Notes: a model not told the origin generated them from the sequence alone. A DNA stretch of 64,000 nt from Bacteroidota bacterium (GCA_030147525.1 JASBVF010000025.1:94767-158766); one strand, 5' to 3'. Counted from the stretch's first letter, positions 25,449-35,039 are shown. A program made the numbers and translations.

Positions 25449-25872
25449 GTGAAACAATTTAATCACCCGAAATATGAATCTTCTTTAAAAATCCATTTGT
25501 GCGACAAAGTTCATTTTAATTCTGTCTATTGTCTGTGAGGCTTATCACACAAAAGATTTTACGAAGTAACGACTTTAATTGACGTGAGGATGATGACGAT
25601 CGTCAGTCCTTGGTTTGACTTTTATCAGGCATCCTGCCAGTGATAAAATTCATCAGAGAGCCGTGACATCCCTCACCCGACTTCCGGGTTACGGCGGATA
25701 TATTTGAAAGAACGATAAAATGGGATATTTCTACTCTAAAAACACGGTTCTCCGCAATGTTGTTTGACGTTGTAGTTTTCGCAAATAATTCATCATTTCA
25801 TCACCGGATTGAAATGGGAGTGTAAAAAACTGCTGCCTGTCGTCCGATGGTGAAAGTTTAAATATACCCGCC
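25449..25872. other. Divergent intergenic region
   Basis: About 420 bp between the thioredoxin gene (minus) and the coiled-coil gene (plus). I see no gene, RNA or exact TANNTTTG box in either direction here. Composition is mixed, with no repeat. Confidence 0.4.
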
Positions 25873-26484
25873 ATGACACTTCAATCAGATTTAATCGAAA
25901 TGGGTAAAGAAAAACTGACCCAAATGAAAGTTTTTCTCGATGAGCTGGAGGTTCAGATGTCGCTTGGCAAGTCAGAAGCCAAAGACGCTTTTGAACGGGA
26001 ACGCAAAAATTTCCAGAAGTTCATCTCCGACCAGAAAGAACAGTTCAAAGAGGCCGGTAAGGAAACAGAGAACCACCGCAAAACAATGGTCGAAAAGTTT
26101 GAAAAGCTTGAGTCTTTCCTGGAAAAAGAGCCGGCTTTGTCAAAGAAAAAGTTCGACGCCGACAAAAAAGCTACCCTGAAAGCTATCTACGAACTTGAGT
26201 TTATCATCAAGGAAGCTTACGGCGAAGTTGGTAAAACGATGCAGTCGAGAATTGACAATTTCAAAGGCAAACTCGACACTTACCGTGTTCAGCTTGCGCT
26301 TGGAGAGTATGAGGATGCTGCTGAGTTGGAAAGCAAAAAAGAATCGCTACGCAAGGCGGTCGGCAACATCACAGAAAAGCTCAGGAAAGAAGAGAATGCC
26401 AGTGAAAAAATCGAACACTTTGCCGAGGAGGTCAACGAATCGGTTGAACACCTGAAAAAGGCTTTTTCCGAGTTATTTTCTTAG
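25873..26484 (+). CDS. Coiled-coil protein with internal duplication
   Basis: 203 residues, no signal peptide, almost wholly helical and rich in Lys and Glu. Two halves are related. The first has MKVFLDELEVQMSLGKSEAK followed by DAFERERKNFQKFI. The second, near 128-165, has FKGKLDTYRVQLALGEYEDA followed by ELESKKESLRKAV. Shared positions include a Q-[MV/LA]-x-LG turn. It could be a scaffold or phasin-like protein; no family is recognised. It lies 69 bp upstream of the AarF/UbiB kinase gene on the same strand, so they may be co-transcribed. Confidence 0.75.
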   Translation: MTLQSDLIEMGKEKLTQMKVFLDELEVQMSLGKSEAKDAFERERKNFQKFISDQKEQFKEAGKETENHRKTMVEKFEKLESFLEKEPALSKKKFDADKKATLKAIYELEFIIKEAYGEVGKTMQSRIDNFKGKLDTYRVQLALGEYEDAAELESKKESLRKAVGNITEKLRKEENASEKIEHFAEEVNESVEHLKKAFSELFS

Positions 26485-26553
26485 TCACAAGGCTGTCAGC
26501 CGTTGGCGAATACAAACATTACCAACAACAGACGGCCTACCGGGCAATAAACA

Positions 26554-28353
26554 ATGGGTAACCACCTCGTCACATCAAACGGCTCTTCGCAGGACCCCGT
26601 CACGAAGGAAGTGCTGGTTCTTGCCGAAGAAAATTCGAAGCCTTCCGGCAACGAACACAAACCTATGCCCGAAAATAAAAGTAAAACATCCAGAACGACA
26701 CTGATCGGCCGTTACGAAAAAGTCATAGGCGTTCTTATAAAATATGGTTTTGCCGATGTTGCGACCTTTCCGCCGCTCAACCGTTTCGTAAAAAAATGGC
26801 CTAAACTTCTACCGAAACACAAAGGTCACCCCGTTACAGAATTCACCAAGTTCGAGCGCATGCGCATGGTGTGCGAAGAGTTGGGAACCACCTTCATCAA
26901 GTTTGCCCAAATTGCCAGCAACCGGCCCGATGTGCTCCCGGAGGAGTTGATTGAACAACTTTCCACCTTCCAGGATCATGCCGTGCCGGTGCCGGAAGAT
27001 CAAATCCGTCAGGTTCTGGTGCAGGAGCTTGGAAAGGATCCGGAGGCGATTTTCGAGTTTTTCGACTATCATCCCATCGCTTCCGCCTCCATGGCCCAGG
27101 TGCACCGGGCAAGGCTGATTGGCGGGCGGGAAGTTGTGTTAAAAGTCCAGCGGCCCGGCATCGAAGAAACTATAGAGTTGGATATCAGCATCCTGAAAAA
27201 CCTGGCCCGTCTTATTCACCGGCATTTTCCGGTCACGCACTCCTACCAGCCGGAGGAATTGGTCAAAATGTTCGAACGCAGTATCCGTAAGGAAATGGAT
27301 TTTTCCATTGAAGCCTCCAACCTGAAGCATTTTGAATCCAACTTCCGGGGTAACCAAAATATTTACGTGCCTTCTCTCTACCAGGAGTATTGCACCCGCC
27401 GGGTGCTTTGCCTGGAGTATATTCAGGGGTTGAAAATTACCAACCTCAGCGAATTGGCCAAAATCGGCATGAGCGGCCCCGAGTTGGCTATGAAAGGTAT
27501 CAGTCTGTACTTTGAGCAGGTTTTCGATCACGGCTTTTTCCATGCCGATCCACACCCGGGCAACATCTTTGTTTTACCTGATAAAAAAATCTGCTTCATC
27601 GACTTCGGCATGATGGGCACCGTTGTTGAATCTGATAAATTACTACTCGGCGATCTGCTGCTTGCCATTCACGAACAGGATGTACCGGGCCTTAAGCATG
27701 CGCTGCTCAGGTTTTCCTGGGATGAAACCAGGATTAACGAAAAAGATCTGGAGTACGATATCATTGAGTTTTTCCAAAATTACTCCAACATCGGCATTGA
27801 AGACATCGACAGCAAGGAGGTCATTGCAGCTTTGAATTCCCTGTTTTTTGACTATAAAATCAAGGTGCCTTCCAACCTGCTGTTACTGCTAAAGGCTTTG
27901 GTCATCATCGAGGGTGTAGGATTGATGCTCGACCCTCGTTACGATATCATCGGCAACATTGCTCCCTTCGTCAGGCGCTTGCTTGAAAAGAAATATTCAG
28001 CTGCTAAAATCTCCAAAAACTTTTTTAAATCTCTCTCAGACCTGTCCCGATTAACGTCAACGTTGCCACGTGATGCTTCCGAAATCATCAAAAAAATAAA
28101 AAAAGGCAAGCTGCACATTGAATTTGAACACCGGGGCCTCGAAGGCCTGAACGAAGCATTGGGTATTCTTTCCAAAAGAGTTGCCTTTTCCATCGTGCTC
28201 GGCTCCCTGATTCTTGGCTCTTCGCTTCTCGTTGTCGCTAACGTACCCCCGTATTTTCGCAACGTCCCCGCACTCGGATTTTTTGGATTTATTATTTCCG
28301 GATTCCTTGGTCTCCGGCTTTTGATCTCAATTATGCGACATGGTAAATTTTGA
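26554..28353 (+). CDS. AarF/ABC1/UbiB family atypical kinase
   Basis: 599 residues. The ABC1/UbiB signatures are present: a K-x-G-Q variant KFAQ at 116-119, the Ala-rich loop ASASMAQVHRA near 176, the ATP lysine K197 in VVLKVQRPG, the catalytic block FFHADPHPGNIF, and the metal-binding IDFGMMG. Two C-terminal transmembrane helices (about 545-595) anchor it to the inner membrane. The family supports ubiquinone/menaquinone or isoprenoid-lipid metabolism through ATPase activity. KFAQ has Ala where most members have Gly. The first 45 residues are polar and variable, so the start could be later (a Met is at 38). Confidence 0.9.
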   Translation: MGNHLVTSNGSSQDPVTKEVLVLAEENSKPSGNEHKPMPENKSKTSRTTLIGRYEKVIGVLIKYGFADVATFPPLNRFVKKWPKLLPKHKGHPVTEFTKFERMRMVCEELGTTFIKFAQIASNRPDVLPEELIEQLSTFQDHAVPVPEDQIRQVLVQELGKDPEAIFEFFDYHPIASASMAQVHRARLIGGREVVLKVQRPGIEETIELDISILKNLARLIHRHFPVTHSYQPEELVKMFERSIRKEMDFSIEASNLKHFESNFRGNQNIYVPSLYQEYCTRRVLCLEYIQGLKITNLSELAKIGMSGPELAMKGISLYFEQVFDHGFFHADPHPGNIFVLPDKKICFIDFGMMGTVVESDKLLLGDLLLAIHEQDVPGLKHALLRFSWDETRINEKDLEYDIIEFFQNYSNIGIEDIDSKEVIAALNSLFFDYKIKVPSNLLLLLKALVIIEGVGLMLDPRYDIIGNIAPFVRRLLEKKYSAAKISKNFFKSLSDLSRLTSTLPRDASEIIKKIKKGKLHIEFEHRGLEGLNEALGILSKRVAFSIVLGSLILGSSLLVVANVPPYFRNVPALGFFGFIISGFLGLRLLISIMRHGKF

Positions 28354-28373
28354 TTATAAACATTGACTTAACA

Positions 28374-28406
28374 GGCGTTTTTCAAGCTCACGCTTCTTGA
28401 ATCGCC
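28374..28406 (+). terminator. Imperfect hairpin after the AarF gene
   Basis: GGCG...TTCAAG, a 9-nt loop, then CTTGAA...CGCC, 21 nt after the stop codon. The unpaired bases and the absence of a long T-tract make it a weak candidate. Confidence 0.35.
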
Positions 28407-28422
28407 CAAAAATTCCAAAATC

Positions 28423-31400
28423 ATGAAAACCATTACATTCTCCCCTGGCCTTCGGGGCCTACTTACCTTTTTGACCACTTTGTTTCTTGTTTCCACAACG
28501 TTTTTCACCTTAGCCCAGTCAGTCTGGAATGCTGATGCCACAGGAGGAACTTCGGACTGGAACACTGCCTCAAACTGGATCGGAGGCGTACCGGATGCAA
28601 ACAAAACAGCCACCATCTTCGAGTGTAACACCTGCCCTGTCATTTCAACGGCAGGCAATCAATCCAAATTTGTACAGATTTACCCGGGCGGGAAGCTCAC
28701 CTTGCTTGAACACGGCAAGCTGACCATCGAAAACCCGGGAGGACCCGGAATGAAAACACATGCCGGATCTGAAATGACCATCGACACTGGCGGCGTTCTC
28801 ACCCTTAAAAATTTCTGGGGGGAAGGCATGGCCATCGGCGGCGTTTTTCAAAATGACGGTTCGATCAGCATCAATGGCGGTCATACCGGCATTGCTGTCA
28901 GTGAGGGCGCCATTTTTACCAACAACGGCGAAACTTCCGTCACCGGCAATTCGCTGAACTTCGGCTTAAAAACGCTGGGTACGGTTTCGAACAAAGGCTC
29001 CCTTTCCATCGACGATGCCAACAACGACGGCATCCACCAGCAGGCCGGAAGTTTTACCAATGAAACAGGTGGTATTGTGCACCTTACAAAAACAGGGGTC
29101 AACGCCATTTTTGCCAAAGGCAATTTTCAGAACGACGGCAACCTCAACATTGACAACGGGCTGAACGGCCTCTACGTCCTTTTCGCTACCTTCAACAACA
29201 ACGCCAATGGTAAGCTGAACATTTCCGGTTCCAGCTTCCTGAATACCGGCATTTATCTCGACCCCGGCACTTTCAACAACGATGGCGAACTGACTGTAAA
29301 AAATGCGCTTTCAAAAGGTATTGAAATCAGCAGCAATTCATCGTTTAATAATTTCAACAAAATCGTACTTGACGTACCAGCATGGGCGGGTATTTTCAAT
29401 GTGGGAGGTTCTGTTTTCCACAACCATCCCTGCGCACTGATCGAGTCTTCCGCTTCCATTGTGAACTACGCAGCTTTTACCAACAGTGGCATTATCAAAG
29501 CGCCGAACAGCGGAGGCACTACCATCAATGTAAATCTCGGTTCGCTGATCGGAACCTTCAAAGCCGGCAGCGGCAATGCACCCGTCACCGAGTCAAGTGC
29601 TATCGTCTGGACGGGCTGCGCTGACAATGCCTGGAACAATCCGGCCAACTGGTACCCGGACACGCTGCCGGGTCCCGGATTTTACAGGACAATCATTCAG
29701 AACGTCAGCCAGGCCAGCGGTAATGCGCCGGTCGTTTCGACGAGCAGCAGCTCCACCAATCTCGTGTTGGATAAAAATGCAGGTTTGACTATCGCCTCCG
29801 GCGGTTCGTTAAATGTTAGCTATGGTTATCTGGGGTATGGTCAGGCTGAAATCCGGGCAGGAGCAAACCTTACAATAATGCCTCAGGGCCGCCTTTCCGC
29901 CAGCTATATCGGCGTCAACGGAAATGTGCAAAACAGTGGAGAAGTTTTCATACCTGCGCCGTTTCACAGCGTTGGTTCGTTTGGCATGTCCGGCGGAGTT
30001 TTCAATAACCTTCAAGGTAGCCAATTAACGGGAAGCGTGGGTCAATATGGCGCAGGGGTAACTGCAGGCCTGAGCAACGGCGCTGTTTTTACCAACAGCG
30101 GCCATGTAAGCCTTGACGGTTTTGGCGGTTTTAATCTAAATAACAGCAGTTTGTTCAACACCTCCACAGGCCTGATCGCTATCGGGTTTGGCCTTCCCGG
30201 CAGGATTAACCTCGAAAACAGTTCGCTGTTCGAAAATGATGGCAGCCTGTTCATGTCCGGAAAGATCAACACGTCTGGCTCGACCTGCATCAACAACGGG
30301 GAAATGAATATTTCATACGGATATCCGGGGCTCTACGGAGAGGACGCCAGTTATACCAACAATGGCACGTTAAACATGACCAGTTGCCATATTTTGCTGT
30401 ATGGCGGCTACTTCAGCAACAGCGGAGAAATCGACATTCAGTCACCGCAAAATGACGGCGTTATTAATGGCGGAATATTTTCAAATACAGGAAAGCTGGC
30501 CGTTTCCAATTCAGGAAATCACCACGGCGTGCTCAATCTTTTTGATGGAAAATTTTACAACGAGACTTCCGGTGAGCTTTTTTTCAATAAAACCAGCAAC
30601 GGTTTTATCAACTTCGGTCATCTCAGCAATGCCGGCCTGTTGGATATCAATACGACGAACTACGCCAGAGGTTTGGAAAACCAGGGCACAGTCGTCAATC
30701 AAACGACCGGGCAAATCCTGATCAAAGATCCGAAAACGGACGGGTTGGTCACTTTTTACAATCCGTTTGAAAACCATGGTTACATCGAAATACTAAATGC
30801 ATCGGGCTGGGGCCTTGCAGCAAGTGGACCGCTTGACAATAAATCCACCGGCCACATCAACGTCAACGCCGTCGGTAAGTCGGGCGTAGCGTCCTGGAAC
30901 TGGTTTAAAAATGCAGGCCTCATCGAGTCCGAAAATACAGGCTACGAGGGCGTAACTGTTGCCTACGGCGAGTTCGACAACCTGCCGGGCAGTGAAATTT
31001 TTATACGCAATACGACCGGCGCAGGGCTGATCAACTTTGATATTTTCCAAAACCAGGGTTACCTCTCCATCGACAACCCTGGCGCTGAAGGAATCCGAAA
31101 CCTCAATTTCAAATTTGACAACCGCCCCGGCGGCAGTACCGTCGTCATCAGCAATGCGCAGAACGGACCGGGCATTTACACTTCTAACGGCTTTTTTAAC
31201 ACCGGATACATTATTCTGGAAAATACACCGCTGGCTGTGCAAATCGAGCCTTCAGGTTATTTTAATAACCATCCTTGTTCGGAAGTCCGTTTGGATGGCC
31301 GTATTGACAATAAAAATGTGATCAACAACGCCGGTTTACTAACAAGCACTTTCCATGGCGTTAACACCGGCAGCGGCTTTTTGAATAACAAAGGTATTCT

Positions 31401-32007
31401 GGAGGATGTCTTCGGATCGTTTACTGGCCTGCCCATTGTGAATTCCGGCTTGCGGGCAAGACCGATCGCCGGAACGATGGGCGGTTTTATTCAAAATGCC
31501 GTGGAGGTGGGCTTCAACAGTCCTTTCCAGATTAGCTCCACCTGGTACAGTGATGCCGGTCTTACAACTCCGGCAGGTACCTACATCAATGGCGTGAATA
31601 CCTTCCAGCCAACGGTCGGAACAGGTACACACCTGCTGTATTTTACCGCAAAAGATCTGGTGAACGGTTGTACAAAAACAGTTTCAGTACAGGTAAACAT
31701 TGCCAGTCTGCTTGCAGGCGGTGACGCCGACAGTAAAACTTTCATAAAATTGTTTAACTTTCCCAATCCATTCAGATATCACACGACTATCCAGCTGTCT
31801 CTGCCATTCGATTCCGAAGGTAAAATCGTCGTATTTGACAACTTCGGACGGGAAACCAGCACGATCTACCAAGGTGCCTTAATGAAAGACGAGCTTTACC
31901 AGTTCGACTTTGACAGCAGCGACACCAGAGTTTCAAGCTACACAGCAACTTTAATCCTGAAGAACGGACGCACCTGGTCCACCGTCATGGTAAAGGCCGG
32001 TCAATGA
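28423..32007 (+). CDS. Large T9SS-secreted beta-helix-like repeat protein
   Basis: 1194 residues. A signal peptide ends near TLAQS. Two W-N-x-x-x-N-W modules open two sections (near 35-50 and 392-407). The bulk is about 40 short repeats of roughly 20 residues with the theme F-x-N-[NDS]-G-x-[LI]-x-[IV] (for example GVFQNDGSISING, GNFQNDGNLNIDN, GIFSNTGKLAVSN), as expected for a right-handed beta-helix such as in autotransporters and adhesins. The C-terminal 85 residues are a type-A T9SS sorting domain beginning LFNFPNPFRYHTTIQLSLP. It is therefore exported and anchored at the cell surface. Role in adhesion is inferred; there are no catalytic motifs. A terminator follows at once. Confidence 0.85.
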   Translation: MKTITFSPGLRGLLTFLTTLFLVSTTFFTLAQSVWNADATGGTSDWNTASNWIGGVPDANKTATIFECNTCPVISTAGNQSKFVQIYPGGKLTLLEHGKLTIENPGGPGMKTHAGSEMTIDTGGVLTLKNFWGEGMAIGGVFQNDGSISINGGHTGIAVSEGAIFTNNGETSVTGNSLNFGLKTLGTVSNKGSLSIDDANNDGIHQQAGSFTNETGGIVHLTKTGVNAIFAKGNFQNDGNLNIDNGLNGLYVLFATFNNNANGKLNISGSSFLNTGIYLDPGTFNNDGELTVKNALSKGIEISSNSSFNNFNKIVLDVPAWAGIFNVGGSVFHNHPCALIESSASIVNYAAFTNSGIIKAPNSGGTTINVNLGSLIGTFKAGSGNAPVTESSAIVWTGCADNAWNNPANWYPDTLPGPGFYRTIIQNVSQASGNAPVVSTSSSSTNLVLDKNAGLTIASGGSLNVSYGYLGYGQAEIRAGANLTIMPQGRLSASYIGVNGNVQNSGEVFIPAPFHSVGSFGMSGGVFNNLQGSQLTGSVGQYGAGVTAGLSNGAVFTNSGHVSLDGFGGFNLNNSSLFNTSTGLIAIGFGLPGRINLENSSLFENDGSLFMSGKINTSGSTCINNGEMNISYGYPGLYGEDASYTNNGTLNMTSCHILLYGGYFSNSGEIDIQSPQNDGVINGGIFSNTGKLAVSNSGNHHGVLNLFDGKFYNETSGELFFNKTSNGFINFGHLSNAGLLDINTTNYARGLENQGTVVNQTTGQILIKDPKTDGLVTFYNPFENHGYIEILNASGWGLAASGPLDNKSTGHINVNAVGKSGVASWNWFKNAGLIESENTGYEGVTVAYGEFDNLPGSEIFIRNTTGAGLINFDIFQNQGYLSIDNPGAEGIRNLNFKFDNRPGGSTVVISNAQNGPGIYTSNGFFNTGYIILENTPLAVQIEPSGYFNNHPCSEVRLDGRIDNKNVINNAGLLTSTFHGVNTGSGFLNNKGILEDVFGSFTGLPIVNSGLRARPIAGTMGGFIQNAVEVGFNSPFQISSTWYSDAGLTTPAGTYINGVNTFQPTVGTGTHLLYFTAKDLVNGCTKTVSVQVNIASLLAGGDADSKTFIKLFNFPNPFRYHTTIQLSLPFDSEGKIVVFDNFGRETSTIYQGALMKDELYQFDFDSSDTRVSSYTATLILKNGRTWSTVMVKAGQ

Positions 32008-32020
32008 CACAAAAACGGTG

Positions 32021-32055
32021 AACGATGGAACCGAAACAGATTCCATCGTTTATTT
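32021..32055 (+). terminator. Terminator of the beta-helix protein gene
   Basis: AACGATGGAA, a 10-nt loop, TTCCATCGTT, then TATTTAT. It lies 13 nt after the stop and fixes the next gene's start at 32072 rather than the in-frame GTG at 32018. Confidence 0.75.
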
Positions 32056-32071
32056 ATCATCTAAAACTAAC

Positions 32072-34066
32072 ATGGGCGCCGAAAAAGTTGCTATAATCAA
32101 AGACCAGGCTCTTCGCCTAAAGGCCACCGACCATTTGTTACGGGATCTGAAAGCACTTGAAGTCATGCTGGAAAAAGGCATGTTCGAAACAAACATTAAA
32201 CGTATTGGTGCAGAACAGGAAATTTCTCTGATTGGCGATAACTGGAAACCGACTCCTGTACTGATGAAGATTCTTGAAAAGATTAATGACGATCGTTTCA
32301 CGACAGAGTTTGCCCAGTTTAACATGGAGATTAATCTTGATCCGATTGAATTTACGGGCGACTGTTTTTCCCAACTCGAACGCAGCCTCTGGCGCTTGCT
32401 GGTGAAAGGCGAAAAAACTGCCCGGCTATTCAACGCTCATTTATTGCTGGTCGGCATCGTACCCACGCTCCACCGCAGCGATATCGATTTGAAAAATATC
32501 ACTCCGGTGCCACGTTACCGCAACCTGATTGAGGCTTTGCACGAATTGCGGGGTGATAGTTTTGAATTTAGAATTGACGGAAAAGATTCCTGGATTTCGA
32601 GGGCGGAAGATTCGTTTTTTGAAAGCAGCAACACCAGTTTCCAGGTACACTACCAACTCGATCCCGATGATTTCGTTTCTGCTTACAATTGGGCGCTGGC
32701 CATCACTGCCCCTTTGATGGCCAGCGCCACCAACTCACCCCTGCTCATGGGCAAACGGCTTTGGCGTGAGACGAGAATTGCACTTTTTCAACAATCGACC
32801 GACGTCAGAAGTACTTCCGACCAATACCGGGTCCGAGCGCCAAGGGTGGGTTTTGGAACTTCCTGGGTCAAAAACTCCGTATTGGATCTCTACCGGGACG
32901 ACGCAACCCGCCATAAACTTTTAATGGCTTCCACCCGTGAGGAGGACGCCCTGCGGGTACTTGAAGAAGGAGGGGTCCCTAAACTCTACGGCCTCAGCGT
33001 TCACAATGGAACGGTTTATAACTGGAACCGTGCCTGCTACGGAATCACTGAAGGCAGGCCGCACCTCCGCATCGAAAACCGGGTACTGCCCTCAGGCCCC
33101 ACCATCATCGACGAAGTGGCCAACGCAGCCTTTTGGCTTGGCATGATGAACGGAATGCCGCCCGAATACGCCAACATCAGCCAAAAAATGGATTTTGATG
33201 TGGCGCACCGCAACTTTCGGATGGCTTCCCGGCTGGGCCTGGGCGCTAATTTTTATTGGGTAAAACATGACAAACAAATCCCTTCTTCCGAACTAATTTT
33301 AAAAGAAATGCTCCCCATCGCACGAGAAGGCCTGAAAAAAGCCAATGTAGATAAACTGGACATCGACGAGTTGCTCGGCATCATCGAAGAGCGGGTAACG
33401 ACTGGACGAACAGGGTCTCAATGGATACTTGACGCTTACGATAAACTCGGCAAACAAGGCTCCAGAGACGAAGCCCTTGTTGCCCTTACCGCAGGTATGT
33501 CCAAACGGCAGCAGGAGGGCGCTCCTGTTCACACCTGGGATTTGCCCGAAAAAGGCGAAGCCGGAAGCTGGAAAAACCGCTACTGGACCATCGAACAGAT
33601 CATGAAAACCGATCTCTTCACCGTTATGGAAGACGACCCCGTTCAACTCGTCGCCAACATGATGTATTGGAGAAACATCCGTCACGTACCCGTGGAAAAT
33701 AACCGGGGAGAGCTCACCGGCCTCGTCACCTGCAAGCTCGTCATGCTTTATTATAGCAACACCCACAAAGACGGTATGAAAACGCCTGTTCGTGATATCA
33801 TGGAAACTAACCTCATCACCGTTGCGCCGCAAACCAAAACACTTGAAGCGCTGGAGATTTTAAAAAACAATGACATCGGCTGCCTGCCGGTGTTGTATGG
33901 CCCGAAACTGGCAGGATTGGTGACGGAACGGGACTTCGTCGGCATCGTCGGCGAATTGCTGAAAGAGGTCGAACCCGCCCTTTCGCAAGAAATTGTCACA
34001 ACGCCGCCGCAGGAACAGACACCGGAAGTTTCACAACCTGAAACCGTATCTGATTCCCTTCCATAA
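32072..34066 (+). CDS. GCS2-like carboxylate-amine ligase fused to two CBS domains
   Basis: 664 residues. Residues 1-480 resemble the glutamate-cysteine ligase type 2 fold: IGAEQEISLI near the N-terminus, EFAQFNMEINLDP, then a HLRIENRVLPSGPTIIDEV block. The last 160 residues carry two CBS motifs (IMKTDLFTVMEDDPVQLVAN and IMETNLITVAPQTKTLEAL, each ending in GLVT), which usually bind adenine nucleotides and gate an enzyme. So it is probably an ATP-dependent ligase that forms a gamma-glutamyl-like bond under nucleotide control. The exact substrate is unknown. The last 30 residues are disordered. I start at MGAEKVAI because the longer frame crosses a terminator hairpin. Confidence 0.8.
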   Translation: MGAEKVAIIKDQALRLKATDHLLRDLKALEVMLEKGMFETNIKRIGAEQEISLIGDNWKPTPVLMKILEKINDDRFTTEFAQFNMEINLDPIEFTGDCFSQLERSLWRLLVKGEKTARLFNAHLLLVGIVPTLHRSDIDLKNITPVPRYRNLIEALHELRGDSFEFRIDGKDSWISRAEDSFFESSNTSFQVHYQLDPDDFVSAYNWALAITAPLMASATNSPLLMGKRLWRETRIALFQQSTDVRSTSDQYRVRAPRVGFGTSWVKNSVLDLYRDDATRHKLLMASTREEDALRVLEEGGVPKLYGLSVHNGTVYNWNRACYGITEGRPHLRIENRVLPSGPTIIDEVANAAFWLGMMNGMPPEYANISQKMDFDVAHRNFRMASRLGLGANFYWVKHDKQIPSSELILKEMLPIAREGLKKANVDKLDIDELLGIIEERVTTGRTGSQWILDAYDKLGKQGSRDEALVALTAGMSKRQQEGAPVHTWDLPEKGEAGSWKNRYWTIEQIMKTDLFTVMEDDPVQLVANMMYWRNIRHVPVENNRGELTGLVTCKLVMLYYSNTHKDGMKTPVRDIMETNLITVAPQTKTLEALEILKNNDIGCLPVLYGPKLAGLVTERDFVGIVGELLKEVEPALSQEIVTTPPQEQTPEVSQPETVSDSLP

Positions 34067-34104
34067 AATCATTTAATGCCTGTGACAATGCCAACGTTGC
34101 AAGG

Positions 34105-34770
34105 TTAAAGTTTAATCTTTAACTCTATCGGGCCATCGAGAAAGGCAGCTTTTTCATTAGCGTATTTTTCGGCAAACTTTTGCAATTCTTCCGGCGAAGC
34201 CGTCAAAACGTAGCTTTCATCCACTTTTTCATGTTTGATTTGGTACTCTCCATCCTCCAATATTTTTTTCAAAAAATCCGGATCGAACATGCTGATTTTC
34301 AATTGTTCAGCCTGCAATTCCAGCTTTGCAAAAGTATGAACCGGCAAAAGGTGATAGGCCAGAAATGAGTTTTCTTCCTCCAGCAAACCATGCTTGCCTG
34401 TGGCATGATCTGCGTCGTCACAAGGCAAATCGGCAGGAAAAAAATCCATGAAATAATGCTGACCCAGTTGGATGATATGCACATCAAAGGCAGCTGAAAC
34501 TCCTTTTTCGTCCGTATGAATCAGCAGATAATTTTTGTTTTCACCCTGACGAAAATCCCAGGTTTCTTGTTGTCCGGATTCACCTCCGTTTAAGGAGATT
34601 TTCATTTTTTCATCGCCTGAACTATTGACCCATCTTCCGGGTAACTGATCCAGCATGACCAGCTTGTCAGCTGTGTAAATTGGATAAAGAGAAGGTATAC
34701 AACTTTGTAAAAATAAAATGACGGCTAATACTACAAGGGCTGCTACTTTGGTTTTCATAATTTTATTCAT
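34105..34770 (-). CDS. Lipoprotein of unknown function
   Basis: 221 residues. Lipobox LFLQSC, with the lipidated Cys at residue 24 from the first ATG (a second ATG four codons later is equally possible). The mature part starts IPSLYPIYTADKLVMLDQLPGRW, then alternating beta strands with a W-x-F core, suggesting a lipocalin-like or DUF-type beta barrel. No family is recognised. It lies downstream of the 20-bp repeat array on the same strand as the S8-like gene, and convergent with the GCS2-CBS gene. Confidence 0.75.
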   Translation of the reverse strand: MNKIMKTKVAALVVLAVILFLQSCIPSLYPIYTADKLVMLDQLPGRWVNSSGDEKMKISLNGGESGQQETWDFRQGENKNYLLIHTDEKGVSAAFDVHIIQLGQHYFMDFFPADLPCDDADHATGKHGLLEEENSFLAYHLLPVHTFAKLELQAEQLKISMFDPDFLKKILEDGEYQIKHEKVDESYVLTASPEELQKFAEKYANEKAAFLDGPIELKIKL

Positions 34771-34848
34771 TTTGAAAATTTAAGGTTGAATTTGCATTCA
34801 AACCTGTATGATTAGAATAAAAATTTCTTTTTGCTATAACATCTCATG

Positions 34849-35039
34849 TTTTGGCAAAATTTTCAATTCCCTGACTGGGATTTTAATTCCCTGACTGGGA
34901 TTTCAATTCCCTGACTGGGATTCTAATTCCCTGACTGGGATTTCAATTCCCTGACTGGGATTTCAATTCCCTGACTGGGATTTTGATTCCCTGACTGGAA
35001 TTTCAATTCCCTGACTGGGATTTTGATTTTTTGCCAAAA
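34849..35039. repeat. Array of eight 20-bp tandem repeats bracketed by 11-bp inverted repeats
   Basis: Eight consecutive 20-bp units fill 34861-35020. Each holds the core ATTCCCTGACTGGGATT (one unit has GGAA), joined by a 3-base variable spot (CAA, TAA, CTAA-like, TGA). Each core can fold as TCCC-TGACT-GGGA. TTTTGGCAAAA (34849-34859) and TTTTGCCAAAA (35029-35039) form a perfect inverted repeat around the array. The period is not a multiple of three and no frame is conserved, so it is non-coding. It lies between the S8-like gene and the lipoprotein gene. Confidence 0.95.

Noticed and set aside
32018..32071. Upstream GTG start for the GCS2-CBS gene
   Set aside because: It would start inside the terminator hairpin of the preceding gene; ATG 32072 gives a normal N-terminus.
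34861..35020. 20-bp array as a CRISPR
   Set aside because: Units are directly joined with no unique spacers, and no cas genes are nearby.
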